This document shows positions 6,533 to 7,207 of a stretch of 7,207 nt of DNA, one piece after another. Position numbers and translations under genes: made by a program. Numbering within the stretch: the stretch's first letter is position 1; each line of letters opens with the position of its first letter. The stretch comes from Methanosarcinaceae archaeon (GTDB lineage: Archaea > Halobacteriota > Methanosarcinia > Methanosarcinales > Methanosarcinaceae): contig JAFGOO010000088.1 of the NCBI GenBank assembly GCA_016926455.1, positions 1 to 7,207 of the forward strand. Direction: 5' to 3'. The notes below the pieces were generated by a model. It was not told where the DNA came from. It saw nothing but the letters and a program-made list of their open reading frames with translations, and searched no databases.

Positions 6533-6648
6533 AGTCCTGTACCTTTTTAGTGTTGTTATTCTGTAATGGGTACATGACTAATCATATTTTACAGCAATTT
6601 AGTGACGCTATCTGCTTATAGGGGATTGAAACATTATTATAGATATCA

Positions 6649-6668
6649 GGGCATCAAATCTGACGCCC
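6649..6668. repeat. Short hairpin inside the IS256 end
   Basis: GGGCATCA (6649-6656) can pair with TGACGCCC (6661-6668) around the loop AATC, with one A-C mismatch in an eight-base stem. TTTT follows at 6669-6672. On the plus strand it has the form of a weak terminator; as it sits between an IS end and its transposase gene it could instead limit read-through into the IS. Confidence 0.3.
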
Positions 6669-6680
6669 TTTTCGTGTAAA

Positions 6681-6695
6681 AAGAGTGACACTCTT
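6681..6695. repeat. 15-bp perfect palindrome at the IS256 end
   Basis: AAGAGTG and CACTCTT flank one central A without mismatch. It overlaps the proposed outer end of the IS256 element, so it may be a transposase binding site, or it may result from the meeting of the IS tip with its target. Confidence 0.4.
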
Positions 6696-6837
6696 ATAGG
6701 GGAATATAAATCAATTGGTCATTTAGACATCTAAATTATTCACTGGTTAAAAATCAAACCCCTGTTCGATACAGAAAGGTTTATAGAATGCTTCAGCGGA
6801 GTGCGGTGAAAGGCGAGCAATCGCTCTTTCTTATTCG

Positions 6838-7186
6838 ACAAATAAGAATTTGACACTGAATCAAGCACTTCAAACCTATAGAAATAAGGACTCAATAGAA
6901 AAGATCATCAATTCCCTGAAAAATGAGATTGAGATTAAATCGCTATGATTATGGACGAAAGCTAGCTGGAGCTGTTATTATCGGGTTCATTGCACAGTTG
7001 TTCATATCTCTGATGCGATATGAGTTCAAGGAACTCAAGCATAAGTCTACAAAATTCATAAAAAAAAGCTTATTGAATTTGACAGTTACCGTGGATTCGT
7101 GGCAAAGAAAGTCAAAAAACTACATTTATTCCAATTTTGATGCGATAAATACACTGATTTTACGGCAAAAATGGGGAATATCATGA
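6838..7186 (+). pseudogene. C-terminal remnant of an IS1634-like DDE transposase
   Basis: In frame 1 the sequence reads TNKNLTLNQALQTYRNKDSI, then EKIINSLKNEIEIKSL, which is the segment around the last catalytic glutamate of IS4/IS1634-type transposases (YR-x-x-D-x-I-E-K ... LKNEI). TGA 6946-6948 interrupts where an arginine codon (CGA) would be expected, and LWTKAS follows. Near 6964-6968 about five bases appear to be lost and frame 2 takes over with GAVIIGFIAQLFISLMRYEF, then KKSLLNLTVTV, and ends in LILRQKWGIS at TGA 7184-7186. About 115 codons of an expected 450-550 remain. ATG 6923 opens the second frame but is only a shadow start. Homology may reach left to about 6790 in another frame (KGEQSLFLI), which would mean a further frameshift near 6837. 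The right IS end would lie at or beyond the window edge. Stretch 6704-6789 shows nothing I can identify. Confidence 0.75.
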
Positions 7187-7207
7187 CATTTTGATTCAAT
7201 TTGTTGT

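Larger units (their letters stand above)
6299..6695 (-). mobile_element. IS256-type element remnant: one end plus the start of its transposase gene
   Basis: Read on the minus strand, the element starts near 6695 with AGAGTGTCACTCTTTTTAC, which matches the end of the 120-bp repeat at 2622-2741 (AGTGTCCCTCTTTTAC). After about 140 non-coding bases it enters the transposase frame at 6532. The element is cut inside that gene at about 6299, and no second end is found. The outer limit is set by the similarity between the two copies and is uncertain by several bases. Confidence 0.5.
6601..6703. repeat. Two-copy direct repeat AGTGACRCT ... CTTATAGGGGA
   Basis: AGTGACGCT (6601-6609) and CTTATAGGGGA (6615-6625) recur as AGTGACACT (6684-6692) and CTTATAGGGGA (6693-6703). 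The 11-base block is identical in both; the spacing between the blocks is five bases in the first copy and none in the second. The first copy continues as TTGAAAC, so it ends GGGGATTGAAAC. The repeat straddles the proposed end of the IS256 remnant and may be a local duplication, a target duplication of another insertion, or a relic of another repeat family. Confidence 0.45.

Noticed and set aside
6601..6703. A functional CRISPR array
   Set aside because: Only one copy ends in ATTGAAAC, the second copy is incomplete, the unit length is irregular and no cas gene is in the window.

Overview
The window looks like an accessory, mobile-element-rich stretch of a methanogen-type archaeal chromosome, most likely Methanosarcinales or a close relative such as an ANME-2d lineage. 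This is inferred from recognised families: a DUF2080-type transposon protein beside a TnpB gene, an IS1634-like transposase tail, archaeal TATA-like boxes, a GAGGTGG ribosome-binding site and moderately low GC. No rRNA or tRNA is present, so the taxonomy is an inference.

Layout: positions 1-425 hold the 3' end of a DUF2080-type protein and the 5' part of a dead tnpB (IS200/IS605 group). The first intact gene (494-2491) encodes a Kef/CPA2 monovalent cation:proton antiporter with a cytoplasmic RCK (TrkA-N/TrkA-C) module. It is followed by two small inverted-repeat elements (2492-2588 and 2622-2741) that look like MITEs, then a broken XRE-type HTH regulator (2892-3168, one-base frameshift). The second intact gene (3217-5910) encodes a P2-type cation-transporting ATPase. 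From 5911 to the end the DNA is a patchwork: a C-terminal relic of a second P-type ATPase (5947-6090), an ASCH-like fragment on the minus strand (6087-6227), a truncated chimeric IS256 transposase on the minus strand (6206-6532) with its probable outer end near 6695, and the C-terminal part of an IS1634-like transposase with a stop and a frameshift (6838-7186).

Functionally, only the two ion transporters appear intact. One is a secondary antiporter gated by a nucleotide-binding domain and the other a primary ATP-driven cation pump, so the locus may serve ion homeostasis. They are separated by about 700 bp and probably have separate promoters; no operon is shown. The regulator that could have linked them is a pseudogene. 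None of the codons interrupting the two transposase pseudogenes or the ATPase relic is TAG (they are TAA or TGA), so pyrrolysine read-through does not rescue them.

I did not find convincing evidence of a new defence or other multi-gene system. The best leads are the second-ATPase relic in phase behind the intact pump, the unusual Asp-Glu pair in membrane helix 6 of the pump, the matching ends of the 120-bp element and the IS256 remnant, and a repeat at 6601-6632 that ends like a CRISPR repeat.
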